This document shows positions 26,248 to 37,713 of a stretch of 64,000 bases of DNA, one piece after another (the first letter of the stretch is position 1; the number at the start of each line of letters is the position of its first letter). The stretch spans positions 89,231 to 153,230 of the forward strand of contig NZ_JASDCU010000011.1 in the NCBI RefSeq assembly GCF_030407765.1. The letters run 5' to 3'. The notes under the pieces are model-generated. The model made no database searches. It saw only the letters and a program-made list of their open reading frames with translations, and was not told the origin of the DNA. The translations under genes and the position numbers were made by a program. The DNA comes from Microbacterium sp. APC 3901 (lineage in GTDB: Bacteria; Actinomycetota; Actinomycetes; Actinomycetales; Microbacteriaceae).

Positions 26248-29136
26248 GTGCCTATCGTCCCGGTTGCAACCCCAGGAAAACTCAGCGTTCGCGGTGCCCG
26301 CGTACACAATCTGAAGAACGTCGACATCGACATCCCACGCGACTCTCTCGTCGTGTTCACCGGCCTGTCCGGTTCGGGAAAGTCCAGTCTCGCGTTCGAC
26401 ACGATCTTCGCCGAAGGGCAGCGTCGCTACGTCGAGTCGCTGAGCGCCTATGCGCGCCAGTTCCTCGGCCAGGTCGACCGACCGGACGTCGACTTCATCG
26501 AGGGGCTGAGCCCCGCGGTGTCGATCGATCAGAAGTCGACCAACCGCAACCCACGATCGACGGTCGGCACGATCACCGAGATCTACGACTACATGCGTCT
26601 GCTCTGGGCGCGCATCGGCATCCCGCACTGCCCCGAGTGCGGTGAGCGCATCCAGCGACAGACGGTGCAGCAGATCGCCGACCAGCTCATGGAGCTGCCC
26701 GAGCGCACGCGCTACCAGATCGTCGCGCCCATCGTCTCTCAGAAGAAGGGCGAGTTCGTCGATCTGTTCCGCGAACTGGGGGCCAAGGGCTACTCGCGCG
26801 CGATCGTCGACGGAGACCTGATCCAGCTGGCCGAGCCGCCCACGCTCAAGAAGAGCTACAAGCACGACATCGCGGTGGTGGTCGACCGTCTGGTCGCGGC
26901 CGACGACATCCTCGGTCGCGTCACCGACTCGGTCGAGACCGCGCTCGGACTCGCCGGCGGCGTCGTGCAGGTGAACTTCGTCGACGAAGAGGGCGAGGAC
27001 GCCTGGCAGTCGTTCTCCGAGAAGCTCGCGTGCCCGAACGGGCACGCTCTGTCGCTCACCGAGATCGAGCCGCGCACCTTCTCGTTCAACGCGCCGTTCG
27101 GTGCCTGCCCCGCCTGCTCGGGTCTCGGCACCCGCATGTCGGTGGACATCGACCTGATGCTCGGCGACGAGGAGCTCTCCATCCGCGAGGGCGCGATCGT
27201 GCCTTGGACCACCCAGGGCAAGGGCCTCTTCCAGTACTACGAGCGACTGCTCGAGGGTCTGGCCGACGACCTCAACTTCTCGCTCGACACTCCGTGGCAG
27301 GACCTCAGGGTCGACGTGCAGGATGCGATCCTCCGCGGCGACAACTACAAGGTCACGGTCAAGTTCAAGAACCGGTACGGCCGCGAGATGCGTTACGCAT
27401 CCGGCTTCGAGGGCGTCGTCCCCTACATCGAGCGGCAGTACGCGCAGGCCGAGTCCGACACGCAGCGCTCACGCTGGGGCGAGTACCTCCGCGAGGTGCC
27501 GTGCCCGGTGTGCGATGGCAACAGGCTCAAGCCCGAGGTGCTCGCGGTGCAGGTGCACGGCCACTCGATCGCCGAGGTGTCGCACCTGAGTCTCGCCGAT
27601 GCGCGCTCGTTCATGGAGACACTCACGCTCACCGATCGTGAGGCGAAGATCGCGGCCCAGGTGTTGCGCGAGATCCGCCTGCGACTCGACTTCCTGCTGC
27701 AGGTCGGGCTCTCGTATCTCAACCTGAGCCGCTCGGCCGGATCGCTCTCGGGTGGTGAGGCACAGCGCATCCGCCTCGCCACGCAGATCGGCTCGGGCCT
27801 CACCGGTGTGCTCTACGTGCTCGACGAACCGTCGATCGGTCTGCATCAGCGCGACAACCGTCGACTGATCAACACGCTTCTCAAGCTCCGCGACCTCGGC
27901 AACACGCTGATCGTCGTCGAACACGACGAAGAGACCATCGAATCGGCGGACTGGGTCGTCGACATCGGGCCGGGCGCGGGAGTGAACGGCGGCGAGGTCG
28001 TGCATTCCGGCTCGTACGAGGCACTTCTCGCCGAGCCGAGCTCGATGACGGGACAGTACCTCTCGGGGCGCCGCGAGATCCCGACGCCGAAGAAGCGCCG
28101 CAAGCTCGACAAGAAGCGCATGCTCAGCGTCGTCGGCGCCCGCGAGAACAATCTGAAGAACGTCAGCGTGAACTTCCCGCTGGGTGTTCTGACGGCGGTC
28201 ACCGGTGTGTCCGGGTCAGGCAAGTCCTCGCTGGTCAACGACATCCTGTACCAGGTGCTCGCCTCGCGGCTCAACGGCGCCCGCACGGTCCCCGGAAAGC
28301 ACACCCGTGTCTCGGGTCTCGACAATCTCGACAAGGTCGTGCACGTCGACCAGGCGCCGATCGGACGCACGCCGCGCTCGAACCCGGCCACCTACACCGG
28401 CGTCTTCGACCGCATCCGTTCGCTCTTCAGCGAGACCCCCGAGGCGAAGGTCCGCGGCTACCAGCCCGGACGCTTCAGCTTCAACGTCAAGGGCGGCCGC
28501 TGCGAGGCGTGCTCGGGTGACGGCACGATCAAGATCGAGATGAACTTCCTGCCCGACGTCTACGTCGACTGCGAGGTCTGCCACGGCAAGCGCTACAACC
28601 GCGACACGCTGTCGGTGCACTACAAGGGCAAGAACATCGCCGAGGTCCTCGAGATGCCGATCGCCGAGGCGGCCGAGTTCTTCGAGCCCATCCAGGCGAT
28701 CCACCGCTACATGAAGACGCTGGTCGACGTGGGCCTCGGCTACGTGCGTCTCGGTCAGTCGGCGACGACCCTGTCCGGCGGCGAGGCGCAGCGCGTCAAG
28801 CTCGCCACCGAGCTCCAGCGTCGCAGCAACGGACGCAGCATCTACGTGCTCGACGAGCCGACCACGGGACTGCACTTCGAAGACGTGCGCAAGCTCCTCG
28901 AGGTGCTGAACGGACTCGTCGACAAGGGCAACACGGTGATCGTCATCGAGCACAACCTCGATGTGATCAAGTCCGCCGACTGGGTGATCGACCTCGGGCC
29001 GGAGGGTGGCTCCGGTGGCGGTGAGATCCTGGCGACCGGCACTCCCGAGCAGATCGCGCGAGTCGAGGACAGCCACACCGGTCAGTTCCTCGCCGAGATC
29101 CTGGGTGAGGGGCGCTCTGCGCGGAAGGCCAGCTGA
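26248..29136 (+). CDS. uvrA: Excinuclease ABC subunit A
   Basis: UvrA is the damage-sensing ABC ATPase of nucleotide excision repair. The 962-residue product has two ATPase modules: Walker [10 protein letters not shown] near the N-terminus and GVSGSGKSS in the second half; signatures SLSGGEAQR and TLSGGEAQR. The C-terminal zinc module CEACSGDG...CEVC is complete, and the first-half cysteines CPECG and CPACSG are present. [11 protein letters not shown] is the UvrB-interaction region. GTG start gives [21 protein letters not shown]. It overlaps uvrC by one base. Confidence 0.98.
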   Translation: MPIVPVATPGKLSVRGARVHNLKNVDIDIPRDSLVVFTGLSGSGKSSLAFDTIFAEGQRRYVESLSAYARQFLGQVDRPDVDFIEGLSPAVSIDQKSTNRNPRSTVGTITEIYDYMRLLWARIGIPHCPECGERIQRQTVQQIADQLMELPERTRYQIVAPIVSQKKGEFVDLFRELGAKGYSRAIVDGDLIQLAEPPTLKKSYKHDIAVVVDRLVAADDILGRVTDSVETALGLAGGVVQVNFVDEEGEDAWQSFSEKLACPNGHALSLTEIEPRTFSFNAPFGACPACSGLGTRMSVDIDLMLGDEELSIREGAIVPWTTQGKGLFQYYERLLEGLADDLNFSLDTPWQDLRVDVQDAILRGDNYKVTVKFKNRYGREMRYASGFEGVVPYIERQYAQAESDTQRSRWGEYLREVPCPVCDGNRLKPEVLAVQVHGHSIAEVSHLSLADARSFMETLTLTDREAKIAAQVLREIRLRLDFLLQVGLSYLNLSRSAGSLSGGEAQRIRLATQIGSGLTGVLYVLDEPSIGLHQRDNRRLINTLLKLRDLGNTLIVVEHDEETIESADWVVDIGPGAGVNGGEVVHSGSYEALLAEPSSMTGQYLSGRREIPTPKKRRKLDKKRMLSVVGARENNLKNVSVNFPLGVLTAVTGVSGSGKSSLVNDILYQVLASRLNGARTVPGKHTRVSGLDNLDKVVHVDQAPIGRTPRSNPATYTGVFDRIRSLFSETPEAKVRGYQPGRFSFNVKGGRCEACSGDGTIKIEMNFLPDVYVDCEVCHGKRYNRDTLSVHYKGKNIAEVLEMPIAEAAEFFEPIQAIHRYMKTLVDVGLGYVRLGQSATTLSGGEAQRVKLATELQRRSNGRSIYVLDEPTTGLHFEDVRKLLEVLNGLVDKGNTVIVIEHNLDVIKSADWVIDLGPEGGSGGGEILATGTPEQIARVEDSHTGQFLAEILGEGRSARKAS

Positions 29137-31061
29137 TGGCCGACGTCCTGCCGTACAAGCCGCGGGCTGGTGAGATCCCCACCAACCCCGGCGTGTACCG
29201 CTTCCGCGATGCCGATGGACGCGTGCTCTACGTCGGCAAGGCGAAGAACCTGCGTCAACGTCTGTCGAACTATTTCGCGCCGTTGCGCACGCTGCACGAG
29301 CGCACCCGTCGCATGGTCACCACGGCGTCTTCCGTCGAGTGGACGGTCGTCTCGACCGATGTCGACTCGTTGCAGCTGGAGTACATGTGGATCAAGGAGT
29401 TCGATCCGCCCTTCAATGTGCGCTACAAGGATGACAAGTCCTACCCGTTCATGGCCGTCACCCTGGGCGACGAGGCGCCGCGCGTCATCGTCACCCGGAA
29501 TCGCAAGATTCCGGGTGCGCGGTACTTCGGTCCTTACCCGAAGGTCTGGGCCGTGCACGAGACGATCGACCTGATGGTCAAGGCGTTCCCGATCCGCACC
29601 TGCAGCGACTCCAGCTACAAGCGCGCGATGCAGACGGGGCGTCCGTGCTTTCCGGGGCAGATCGGCAAGTGCGGCGGACCATGCTCGATGACCGTCACCA
29701 TCGAGGAGCACCGTGCCATGGTCGACGATTTCGTCGCGTTCATGGCCGGAGGAGACGAGCGTTTCACTCGAGAGCTGACGAAGCGCATGCTGGCCGCCTC
29801 CGCCGCGATGGATTACGAGGCCGCCGCCAGATTCCGCGACAAACTCACAGCGATCGAAGCGGTGCTCGGCAAGAGCGCGCTGGTGCTCGCGACCGACGAG
29901 GATGCCGACCTGTTCGGAATCGCAGAAGACGAGCTCGCCGCCGCCGTGCAGCACTTCGTGATCCGTGGCGGACGCGTGCGAGGCGTCCGCGCGATGACGA
30001 TCGAGAAGGAGATCGACATCTCGACCGCCGACCTCGTCGACCAGGTGCTGCAGCGTGCCTACGGCGATGCGCAGGACGTGCCGCGCCGAATCATCGTGCC
30101 GACGCTGCCGGACGATGCCACCGAGCTGGAGGTGTGGCTGCGTGAGCGGCGAGGAAAGAAGGTCGAGATCGCCGTCGCCCAGCGCGGCCAGCGCGCCGAC
30201 CTCATGCGCACTGCGACGCTCAATGCGCAGCAGGCGTTGATCCGCTACAAGACCCGTCGCACGAGCGACTACATCGCACGCACGCAGGCGCTCACGGATC
30301 TGCAGGAGGCGCTGGGCATGTCGGAGGCACCGCTGCGCATCGAGTGCTTCGACATCTCGCACCTCGGCGGCACGAACGTGGTCGCATCGATGGTGGTGTT
30401 CGAAGACGGGCTGCCGCGAAAAGATCAGTACCGTTCGTTCAACATCGCCGAGACCACAGATGACACCGACTCGATGTACCAGGTGCTGCGTCGTCGACTC
30501 GCCTACCTCGATCGTCCGGAGGAGGCTGACGAACCCGCAGCGGTCGCCTCGAGTCTCCCTGCCGCGACCGAGGAAGCCGACGGGCTCGAAGAGGTCGTGG
30601 TGGAGGTCAAACGCAGGCCACGCTTCGCCTACCCGCCGCAGCTGCTGCTGGTCGACGGCGGGCAGCCTCAGGTCGAGGCGGCCGCGCGTGCGCTCCGAGA
30701 CGCCGGTCACACCGAGATCGCGGTGTGCGGCATAGCGAAGAGACTCGAAGAGGTCTGGCTTCCCGGCGACGACTTCCCGGTGATCCTCCCGCGCACCAGC
30801 GAATCGCTCTATCTGCTCCAGAGGCTCAGAGACGAAGCCCACCGATTCGCGATCACGCATCAGCGCAAACGGCGCAGGAACGACATCACGTCGATCCTCG
30901 CCGAGGTGCCTGGCCTCGGCGCATCCCGGATCAAGGTGCTTCTCAAGCACTTCGGATCCGTCACCGCACTGCGGTCGGCTGCTCCTGCGGAGATCCAGGA
31001 GGTGCAGGGGATCGGGCCCGTGCTCGCTGAGAACATCCATGCGCATCTCTCCACTCGCTAG
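29136..31061 (+). CDS. uvrC: Excinuclease ABC subunit C
   Basis: UvrC makes the two incisions around a lesion bound by UvrB. The 641-residue product has the GIY-YIG nuclease at the N-terminus ([26 protein letters not shown]), a Cys cluster ([13 protein letters not shown]), a UVR domain ([15 protein letters not shown]), the RNase H-like second nuclease ([32 protein letters not shown]) and C-terminal helix-hairpin-helices ([22 protein letters not shown]). The start overlaps the uvrA stop (TGATG). Confidence 0.98.
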   Translation: MADVLPYKPRAGEIPTNPGVYRFRDADGRVLYVGKAKNLRQRLSNYFAPLRTLHERTRRMVTTASSVEWTVVSTDVDSLQLEYMWIKEFDPPFNVRYKDDKSYPFMAVTLGDEAPRVIVTRNRKIPGARYFGPYPKVWAVHETIDLMVKAFPIRTCSDSSYKRAMQTGRPCFPGQIGKCGGPCSMTVTIEEHRAMVDDFVAFMAGGDERFTRELTKRMLAASAAMDYEAAARFRDKLTAIEAVLGKSALVLATDEDADLFGIAEDELAAAVQHFVIRGGRVRGVRAMTIEKEIDISTADLVDQVLQRAYGDAQDVPRRIIVPTLPDDATELEVWLRERRGKKVEIAVAQRGQRADLMRTATLNAQQALIRYKTRRTSDYIARTQALTDLQEALGMSEAPLRIECFDISHLGGTNVVASMVVFEDGLPRKDQYRSFNIAETTDDTDSMYQVLRRRLAYLDRPEEADEPAAVASSLPAATEEADGLEEVVVEVKRRPRFAYPPQLLLVDGGQPQVEAAARALRDAGHTEIAVCGIAKRLEEVWLPGDDFPVILPRTSESLYLLQRLRDEAHRFAITHQRKRRRNDITSILAEVPGLGASRIKVLLKHFGSVTALRSAAPAEIQEVQGIGPVLAENIHAHLSTR

Positions 31062-31091
31062 GCTGGGGCGAGCGGGGGAGAAGGAGTAACC

Positions 31092-31964
31092 ATGACTGAC
31101 GGGGATAAAGGCGAGTTCCTCATCGTCACGGGCATGTCGGGCGCGGGGCGTACGACGGTGGCCAACGCGCTCGAGGACCTCGGATGGTACGTCGTAGACA
31201 ACCTGCCGCCGCAGATCCTGCGTCCGCTTCTCGACCTCACCGACATGGGGGGCAACGCGCTGCCCAAGGTCGCGGCGGTCGTCGATGTACGCGGTCGCAA
31301 TCTCTTCGACGACTTCCCGGGCGTGGCGAGAGCGCTGCGCTCACGCGGTTCCATTCGCGTGCTGTTCCTGGATGCGTCCGACGACGTGCTCGTGCGTCGA
31401 TTCGAAGCGGTTCGTCGGCCGCATCCGCTCCAAGGCGACGGCACCCTGCTCGACGGCATCCGCATCGAACGCCTCCGCCTCGCGCCGATACGCGAATCGG
31501 CCGACCTCGTCGTCGACACTTCGGCGCTCAACATCCATCAGCTCGCCACCCAGGTGTCCGACCTCTTCTCCGAAGAGGGAGCAGCGCGGCACCGTGTGAC
31601 GCTCCTGAGCTTCGGATTCAAGTACGGTCTTCCGACAGACGTCGACATGGTCGCAGACATGCGCTTCCTCCCGAATCCGTTCTGGAATGAGGAGCTTCGC
31701 GGCCTGACAGGTCAAGACGAATCGGTGCGGGACTACGTGCTCTCCCGTGAAGGTGCCGCAGGCTTCCTCGATTCGTACTCGGCGGCTCTCACGCCGGTGC
31801 TCGAGGGATACCAGCGCGAGAACAAGAGCCATTCGACCATCGCGATCGGCTGCACGGGCGGCAAGCACCGATCCGTCGCCATGGTGGAGGAGCTCGCTCG
31901 CCGGCTCGCCTCGGTGCCGGGAGTGGCCGTCAACGTGCGTCACCGGGACCTCGGCAGGGAATAG
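31092..31964 (+). CDS. rapZ: RNase adapter RapZ (YvcJ family P-loop protein)
   Basis: A 290-residue P-loop protein with GMSGAGRTT near residue 14, the [14 protein letters not shown] signature, [21 protein letters not shown] and the C-terminal CTGGKHRSV. In E. coli RapZ targets the small RNA GlmZ to RNase E; in Gram-positives YvcJ binds nucleotides and affects competence, and the mode in actinobacteria is less clear. AAGGAG lies five bases before the ATG. TAGGCT at 31059-31064 overlaps the uvrC stop and may give it a private promoter. Confidence 0.95.
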   Translation: MTDGDKGEFLIVTGMSGAGRTTVANALEDLGWYVVDNLPPQILRPLLDLTDMGGNALPKVAAVVDVRGRNLFDDFPGVARALRSRGSIRVLFLDASDDVLVRRFEAVRRPHPLQGDGTLLDGIRIERLRLAPIRESADLVVDTSALNIHQLATQVSDLFSEEGAARHRVTLLSFGFKYGLPTDVDMVADMRFLPNPFWNEELRGLTGQDESVRDYVLSREGAAGFLDSYSAALTPVLEGYQRENKSHSTIAIGCTGGKHRSVAMVEELARRLASVPGVAVNVRHRDLGRE

Positions 31965-32032
31965 CAGGAGCCTCCGTCAGAGTAGGCTGGAGGTTTGCGC
32001 CGCGATCCGGCGCGTGAGCGTAGAGGAGTGTC

Positions 32033-33010
32033 GTGGCACTAACGACCGACGTCAAAGCTGAGCTGGTCAGCATCCGTAATGCACCCCCGACGGTGCGCGT
32101 CGCGGAGGTCACCTCCATCCTCCGGTTCGCCGGCGGACTGCACTCCATCGCCGGGCGCGTCGCCGTCGAGGCAGAGGTGGATGCCGAGATCCTCGCGCAG
32201 CGCGTCGCGCGCGACCTCGCAGAGATCTACGGTGTGCGGCCCGAGATCGCACAGGTGCAGTCGAGCACGGCGAACGACGGAGCGCGGTGGGCCGTCAGGG
32301 TGATCGCGTCGGGGGAGACCCTCGCGCGCCAGACCGGTCTGCTCGACCAGCGCCGTCGTCCGGTCCGCGGACTCCCCAACCGCCTCACCACCGGCTCCCG
32401 CGCCGAGGTGGCAGGTCTGTGGCGTGGAGCGTTCCTCGCCGCGGGAACGCTGAGCGAACCGGGCCGCTCTGCCATGCTCGAAGTTGCCTGCCCGTCGTCT
32501 GAGGCCGCCATGGCCCTCGTCGGCGCCGCTCACCGCCTCGGAGTCGCTGCGAAGGCCCGCGAGGTGCGCGGCATGCCGCGCGTCGTCGTACGCGAGGGCG
32601 AGGCGATCCGCACGATCCTCAGCGAGATGGGCGCGCAGAAGACCGCTGTCGCCTGGGAAGAGATGCGTCAGCGCCGCGAGGTGCGCGCGGGGGTGAACCG
32701 ACTCGTGAACTTCGACGACGCGAACCTGCGTCGTTCCGCGCAAGCCGCTGTCGCTGCCTGCGCCCGTGTGGAGCGCGCTCTCGAGATCCTCGCCGACGAG
32801 GTGCCCGACCATCTCAAGGTCGCTGGTGAGCTGCGTCTCGCTCACCGCGACGCGAGCCTCGACGAGCTGGGCCACCACGCGGACCCGCCGATGACGAAGG
32901 ATGCCGTCGCCGGCCGCATCCGCCGCCTCCTGGCCATGGCCGACAAGCGCGCCCAGCAGGAGGGCATCCCTGGCACCGAGGCCGCCGTGCCCGCAGGGCT
33001 CGACGTCTGA
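32033..33010 (+). CDS. whiA: Sporulation/cell-division regulator WhiA
   Basis: A 325-residue WhiA protein: N-terminal homing-endonuclease-like fold without catalytic residues, and a C-terminal helix-turn-helix ([25 protein letters not shown]). In Streptomyces it activates sporulation septation genes with WhiB; in non-sporulators it affects division and metabolism. The GTG has GAGGAG four bases upstream. The yvcK gene usually between rapZ and whiA is missing; only 68 bases separate them, with a TAGGCT at 31983. Confidence 0.96.
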   Translation: MALTTDVKAELVSIRNAPPTVRVAEVTSILRFAGGLHSIAGRVAVEAEVDAEILAQRVARDLAEIYGVRPEIAQVQSSTANDGARWAVRVIASGETLARQTGLLDQRRRPVRGLPNRLTTGSRAEVAGLWRGAFLAAGTLSEPGRSAMLEVACPSSEAAMALVGAAHRLGVAAKAREVRGMPRVVVREGEAIRTILSEMGAQKTAVAWEEMRQRREVRAGVNRLVNFDDANLRRSAQAAVAACARVERALEILADEVPDHLKVAGELRLAHRDASLDELGHHADPPMTKDAVAGRIRRLLAMADKRAQQEGIPGTEAAVPAGLDV

Positions 33011-33029
33011 CCGCCACCGGACTCTCGTC

Positions 33030-33061
33030 AGCGAGGCGGCCCCGATCGGGGCCGCCTCGCT
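33030..33061 (+). terminator. Intrinsic terminator after whiA
   Basis: Perfect 14-bp stem (33030-33043 with 33048-33061) with a GATC loop, 20 bases after the whiA stop. Confidence 0.9.
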
Positions 33062-33197
33062 TCGTCATATGGAGGAAGGATCCAGGACAGCCGTGTGTTG
33101 TCGTCACTAGGATGAGTTACGTCCGCTCTTCGCCGCACATCGGCGGCGCAGAGGATCGGCAAGCGCCGCGGCGCGGCGCGGATTGGATGAAAGCGAC

Positions 33198-33824
33198 ATG
33201 GCGACTTACACGCTCCCCGACCTTCCCTACGACTTCGCAGCCCTCGAGCCGCACATCAGCGGCAAGATCATGGAGCTGCACCATGACAAGCACCACGCGA
33301 CCTACGTCGCCGGCGCCAACACCGCCCTCGAGCAGCTCGCCGAGGCGCGCGACAGCGGCAACCTCGCGAACGTGAACAAGCTCGAGAAGGACCTCGCGTT
33401 CAACCTCGGCGGTCACGTCAACCACTCCATCTTCTGGACCAACCTCTCGCCGACCGGTGGCGGACAGCCCGAGGGCGAGCTCAAGGCAGCCATCGACGAG
33501 TTCTTCGGCTCCTTCGAGAAGTTCCAGGCGCACTTCACCGCGAACGCCCTCGGAATCCAGGGCTCCGGCTGGTCGGTGCTCAGCTGGGACTCGATCGGCC
33601 AGCGTCTGATCATCCAGCAGCTGTTCGACCAGCAGTCCAACACGGCGCAGGGCACCGTGCCGCTGTTCCAGCTCGACATGTGGGAGCACGCCTTCTACCT
33701 CGACTACCTCAACGTCAAGGCCGACTACGTCAAGGCCGCGTGGAACATCGCCAACTGGGAGAACGTCGCGCAGCGTTTCGAGGTCGCCCGCGAGAAGACG
33801 AACGGCCTGCTGGTACTGTCGTAA
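33198..33824 (+). CDS. sodA: Superoxide dismutase (Mn/Fe type)
   Basis: A 208-residue Fe/Mn superoxide dismutase that converts superoxide to peroxide and oxygen in the cytoplasm. Metal ligands are His28 (LHHDKHH), the NHSIFW histidine, and Asp/His in DMWEHAFYLDY. GG and QGSGW spacing is typical of Mn/Fe SOD; metal choice cannot be read with confidence. It sits alone between two terminators, inserted between whiA and gap. A TAGGAT at about 33107 is a possible -10. Confidence 0.96.
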   Translation: MATYTLPDLPYDFAALEPHISGKIMELHHDKHHATYVAGANTALEQLAEARDSGNLANVNKLEKDLAFNLGGHVNHSIFWTNLSPTGGGQPEGELKAAIDEFFGSFEKFQAHFTANALGIQGSGWSVLSWDSIGQRLIIQQLFDQQSNTAQGTVPLFQLDMWEHAFYLDYLNVKADYVKAAWNIANWENVAQRFEVAREKTNGLLVLS

Positions 33825-33831
33825 TCGGGTC

Positions 33832-33863
33832 GCGTCCCGACGGGCCAAGTCTCGTCGGGACGC
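33832..33863 (+). terminator. Intrinsic terminator after sodA
   Basis: Perfect 11-bp stem (33832-33842 with 33853-33863) with a 10-nt loop, seven bases after the sodA stop. Confidence 0.8.
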
Positions 33864-33939
33864 CATCTCAGCCAAAAACCCCCGCGCATCGCGTAAGCAC
33901 TTTTGCTGCGCACAGCGCACGAGAAACAGGGAGACCTGA

Positions 33940-34950
<1,011 letters not shown>

Positions 34951-34960
34951 GACACCTCCC

Positions 34961-36175
34961 ATGACTCTGCGCACCCTGGATTCGCTGGGTTCGCTCGAGG
35001 GCAAGCGCGTCATCGTCCGTTGTGATCTCAATGTCCCCCTCCGGGACGGGATCATCACGGACGATGGCCGTGTCCGCGCCTCGTTGCCTACCCTCAACGC
35101 ACTGATCAACGCGGGAGCCCGCGTCGTCGTGTGCTCGCACCTCGGACGCCCCGACGGTGCGCCCGACCCGCAGTACAGCCTCGCCCCGGTCGCCCAGCGA
35201 CTGTCCGAGCTGCTCGGCAAGCCGGTCGCGTTCGCGCGTGACACCGTCGGCGAGTCCGCGCAGGAGGCCGTGGCCTCGCTCGAGGACGGCGACATCGTCG
35301 TCATCGAGAACCTGCGGTTCAACCCGGGGGAGACCTCGAAGGACGACGCGGAGCGCGGCGCCTTCGCGGCTCACCTCGCAGAGCTCGGCGACGTGCTCGT
35401 CTCCGACGGATTCGGAGTCGTGCACCGCAAGCAGGCGAGCGTCTACGACCTCGCCGAACTGCTGCCGTCGGCTGCCGGTCTGCTGATCGCGGCAGAGCTC
35501 GATGTGCTCGACCGTCTCACCGAGAACCCCGAGCGCCCGTACGCGGTCGTGCTCGGCGGGTCGAAGGTGAGCGACAAGCTCGGCGTCATCTCGCACCTGC
35601 TGCCTCGCGTGGATCGCATCCTCGTCGGCGGCGGCATGCTGTTCACCTTCCTGAAGGCGCAGGGCCACGCCGTGGCATCCAGCCTTCTGGAAGAGGACCA
35701 GCTCGAGACGGTGCGCGGCTACATCGCCGAGGCCGAGAAGCGCGGCGTGGAGCTGGTGCTCCCGACCGACGTCGTCGTCGCCTCCTCGTTCTCGGCGGAT
35801 GCCGACCACGAGGTGACGGCTGCGGACGCGATCGAGGACACGGCATTCGGCGCGGCCGGAATCGGCCTCGACATCGGTCCAGAGACGGCTGCGCGGTTCG
35901 CGGAGGTGATCCGCGGATCGAAGACGGTCTTCTGGAACGGTCCGATGGGCGTGTTCGAGTTCCCGGCTTTCGCCGGCGGCACCAAGGCCGTCGCGCAGTC
36001 GCTCACCGAGGTCGACGGCCTGAGCGTCGTCGGCGGAGGAGACTCCGCAGCAGCCGTGCGCCAGCTCGGTTTCACCGACGACCAGTTCGGTCATATCTCG
36101 ACCGGTGGCGGCGCCAGCCTCGAGTTCCTCGAGGGCAAGAGACTACCCGGCCTGGAGGTGCTCGGATGGGCATGA
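34961..36175 (+). CDS. pgk: Phosphoglycerate kinase
   Basis: A 404-residue kinase that makes ATP from 1,3-bisphosphoglycerate. Conserved segments are [11 protein letters not shown] near the N-terminus, [34 protein letters not shown], and the C-terminal GGGDSAAAV and [13 protein letters not shown]. It begins ten bases after gap, and its stop lies within the first codons of tpiA, so translation is coupled. Confidence 0.98.
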   Translation: MTLRTLDSLGSLEGKRVIVRCDLNVPLRDGIITDDGRVRASLPTLNALINAGARVVVCSHLGRPDGAPDPQYSLAPVAQRLSELLGKPVAFARDTVGESAQEAVASLEDGDIVVIENLRFNPGETSKDDAERGAFAAHLAELGDVLVSDGFGVVHRKQASVYDLAELLPSAAGLLIAAELDVLDRLTENPERPYAVVLGGSKVSDKLGVISHLLPRVDRILVGGGMLFTFLKAQGHAVASSLLEEDQLETVRGYIAEAEKRGVELVLPTDVVVASSFSADADHEVTAADAIEDTAFGAAGIGLDIGPETAARFAEVIRGSKTVFWNGPMGVFEFPAFAGGTKAVAQSLTEVDGLSVVGGGDSAAAVRQLGFTDDQFGHISTGGGASLEFLEGKRLPGLEVLGWA

Positions 36176-36957
36176 ATACTCGTACCCCGCTGATCGCGGG
36201 AAACTGGAAGATGAACCTCGACCACCTGCAGGCGGTCGCGTTCGTGCAGAAGCTGCACTGGACTCTCAAGGATGCCAAGCACGAAGACGGATCGGTCGAG
36301 GTCGCGGTGTTCCCGCCCTTCACCGACATCCGCAGCGTGCAGACGCTGATCGATGCGGACAAGATCCCGTTCGCGCTCGGTGCACAGGACGTCTCGGCTC
36401 ACGACTCCGGTGCGTACACCGGTGAGGTGTCGGGAGCGTTCCTCGCCAAGCTCGACGCGAAGTACGTCATCATCGGCCACTCCGAGCGCCGCGAGTACCA
36501 CGCGGAGTCGGATGACGTCGTCGCTGCCAAGACGAAGGCCGCGCTGAAGCACGGCCTCTCGCCGGTCATCTGCGTCGGCGAGACCGCCGAAGACCTCGAG
36601 AAGTTCGGGGCCAGCGCTGTTCCGGCCGGCCAGCTCGAAGCCGCCCTGCAGGGGCTCTCGAAGGATGCCGACATCGTGGTGGCGTACGAGCCCGTCTGGG
36701 CCATCGGCTCCGGACAGGCGGCGACGCCCCAGCAGGCGCAGGACGTCTGCGCCGCGCTGCGCACGGTGATCGCGAAGGTCCTCGGAGACGACGCTGCGGC
36801 GCGCACCCGGATCCTGTACGGAGGATCGGTCAAGGCAGCCAACATCGCCAGCTTCATGCGTGAGCCCGATGTCGACGGCGCACTGGTCGGAGGCGCGAGC
36901 CTCGTGGTCGACGAGTTCGCCGCGATCATCCGCTTCGAGAAGCACGTCGGCGTGTGA
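36166..36957 (+). CDS. tpiA: Triosephosphate isomerase
   Basis: A 263-residue TIM-barrel enzyme interconverting dihydroxyacetone phosphate and glyceraldehyde 3-phosphate. AGNWKMNL at the N-terminus, the catalytic histidine in IIGHSERR, and the catalytic glutamate in [11 protein letters not shown] are intact. Two starts are possible: ATG at 36166 has GGAGG seven bases upstream and overlaps pgk by ten bases; ATG at 36172 forms an ATGA overlap but has poor spacing. I chose 36166 for the Shine-Dalgarno. Confidence 0.96.
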   Translation: MGMNTRTPLIAGNWKMNLDHLQAVAFVQKLHWTLKDAKHEDGSVEVAVFPPFTDIRSVQTLIDADKIPFALGAQDVSAHDSGAYTGEVSGAFLAKLDAKYVIIGHSERREYHAESDDVVAAKTKAALKHGLSPVICVGETAEDLEKFGASAVPAGQLEAALQGLSKDADIVVAYEPVWAIGSGQAATPQQAQDVCAALRTVIAKVLGDDAAARTRILYGGSVKAANIASFMREPDVDGALVGGASLVVDEFAAIIRFEKHVGV

Positions 36958-36961
36958 GTGT

Positions 36962-36981
36962 GGCGGGGCTCCGGCCCCGCC
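36962..36981 (+). terminator. Intrinsic terminator after tpiA
   Basis: GGCGGGGC-TCCG-GCCCCGCC, a perfect 8-bp stem five bases after the tpiA stop, immediately before the secG promoter. Confidence 0.7.
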
Positions 36982-36987
36982 GCACCG

Positions 36988-37020
36988 TATACTTGACCGT
37001 TACCGGGGCAATCCTGCCCC
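36988..37020 (+). promoter_or_regulatory. secG-rbpA promoter -10 and leader hairpin
   Basis: TATACT at 36988-36993 is a good -10. The leader then carries the 6-bp hairpin GGGGCA-ATCC-TGCCCC (37005-37020) before the GTG at 37039. Confidence 0.55.
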
Positions 37021-37038
37021 AGCGAAAGGCTCTTCCTC

Positions 37039-37287
37039 GTGGAAATTCTCGAGTTCGTCCTGCAGGTGGTGCTGGGCATAACCAGCGTCCTGCTGACTCT
37101 CCTCATCCTCCTCCACAAGGGCCGCGGTGGCGGCCTCTCCGACATGTTCGGTGGCGGAATGACGTCGGCTGTCGGCTCGTCGGGTCTCGCTGAGCGCAAT
37201 CTCAACCGCTTCACCGTCGTCCTCGCCCTGGCGTGGTTCGTCGCGATCGTCGCGCTCGGTCTCATCACGAAGTTCGAGGTGATCTGA
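37039..37287 (+). CDS. secG: Preprotein translocase subunit SecG
   Basis: An 82-residue SecG, the small partner of SecYE in the translocon. Two hydrophobic helices (about 3-23 and 57-78) flank the conserved KGRGGGLSDMFGGG loop. The position after tpiA is conserved in actinobacteria. GTG start. It shares one base with rbpA (TGATG), so the two are co-translated. Confidence 0.95.
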   Translation: MEILEFVLQVVLGITSVLLTLLILLHKGRGGGLSDMFGGGMTSAVGSSGLAERNLNRFTVVLALAWFVAIVALGLITKFEVI

Positions 37288-37640
37288 TGGCTACCGGCGG
37301 CAATGCGATCCGAGGGACCCGCGTCGGTTCCGGCCCCATGGGCGAGCAGGACCACGGCTACCACGCCGACCGCATCGCGGTCTCGTACTGGGACGGTCTC
37401 GGCAACGAGACGGTCCGCTACTTCGCCGCGGGGCTTCCTGAAGAGGAGATCCCCGAGACGATCGACCACCCCCAGTCCGGTCTGCCGGCCGGTCGCGACA
37501 AGGCGAACCCGCCCGCGCTCGCGAAGCCGGAGCCGTACAAGACCCACCTCGCGTATGTGAAGGAGCGTCGCACCGACGCAGAAGCCGTCCAGCTCCTCGA
37601 GGATGCGCTCACCCAGCTGCGTGAGCGTCGAGGCCAGTGA
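37287..37640 (+). CDS. rbpA: RNA polymerase-binding protein RbpA
   Basis: A 117-residue actinobacterial RbpA, which binds group-1/2 sigma factors and stabilises open complexes. The N-terminal IRGTRVG matches the start of known RbpA, and the C-terminal sigma-interacting helices are THLAYVKERRTDAEAVQLLEDAL. No cysteines are present, so this is the zinc-free form, as in mycobacteria-like members. It follows secG directly and ends at a terminator. Confidence 0.92.
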   Translation: MATGGNAIRGTRVGSGPMGEQDHGYHADRIAVSYWDGLGNETVRYFAAGLPEEEIPETIDHPQSGLPAGRDKANPPALAKPEPYKTHLAYVKERRTDAEAVQLLEDALTQLRERRGQ

Positions 37641-37657
37641 CCTCGATCTGAACTCAT

Positions 37658-37696
37658 GAGAGAAGCCGTCGCGATTCGATCGCGGCGGCTTCTCTC
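37658..37696 (+). terminator. Intrinsic terminator after rbpA
   Basis: 17-bp stem (37658-37674 with 37680-37696, one G-U pair) and a 5-nt loop. It lies between convergent genes and may serve both. Confidence 0.85.
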
Positions 37697-37713
37697 GTCT
37701 GTGGTGCGCCTGC

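Noticed and set aside
36172..36957. Alternative tpiA start in an ATGA overlap with pgk.
   Set aside because: GGAGG is 13 bases away from it but seven from ATG 36166; kept only as an alternative.
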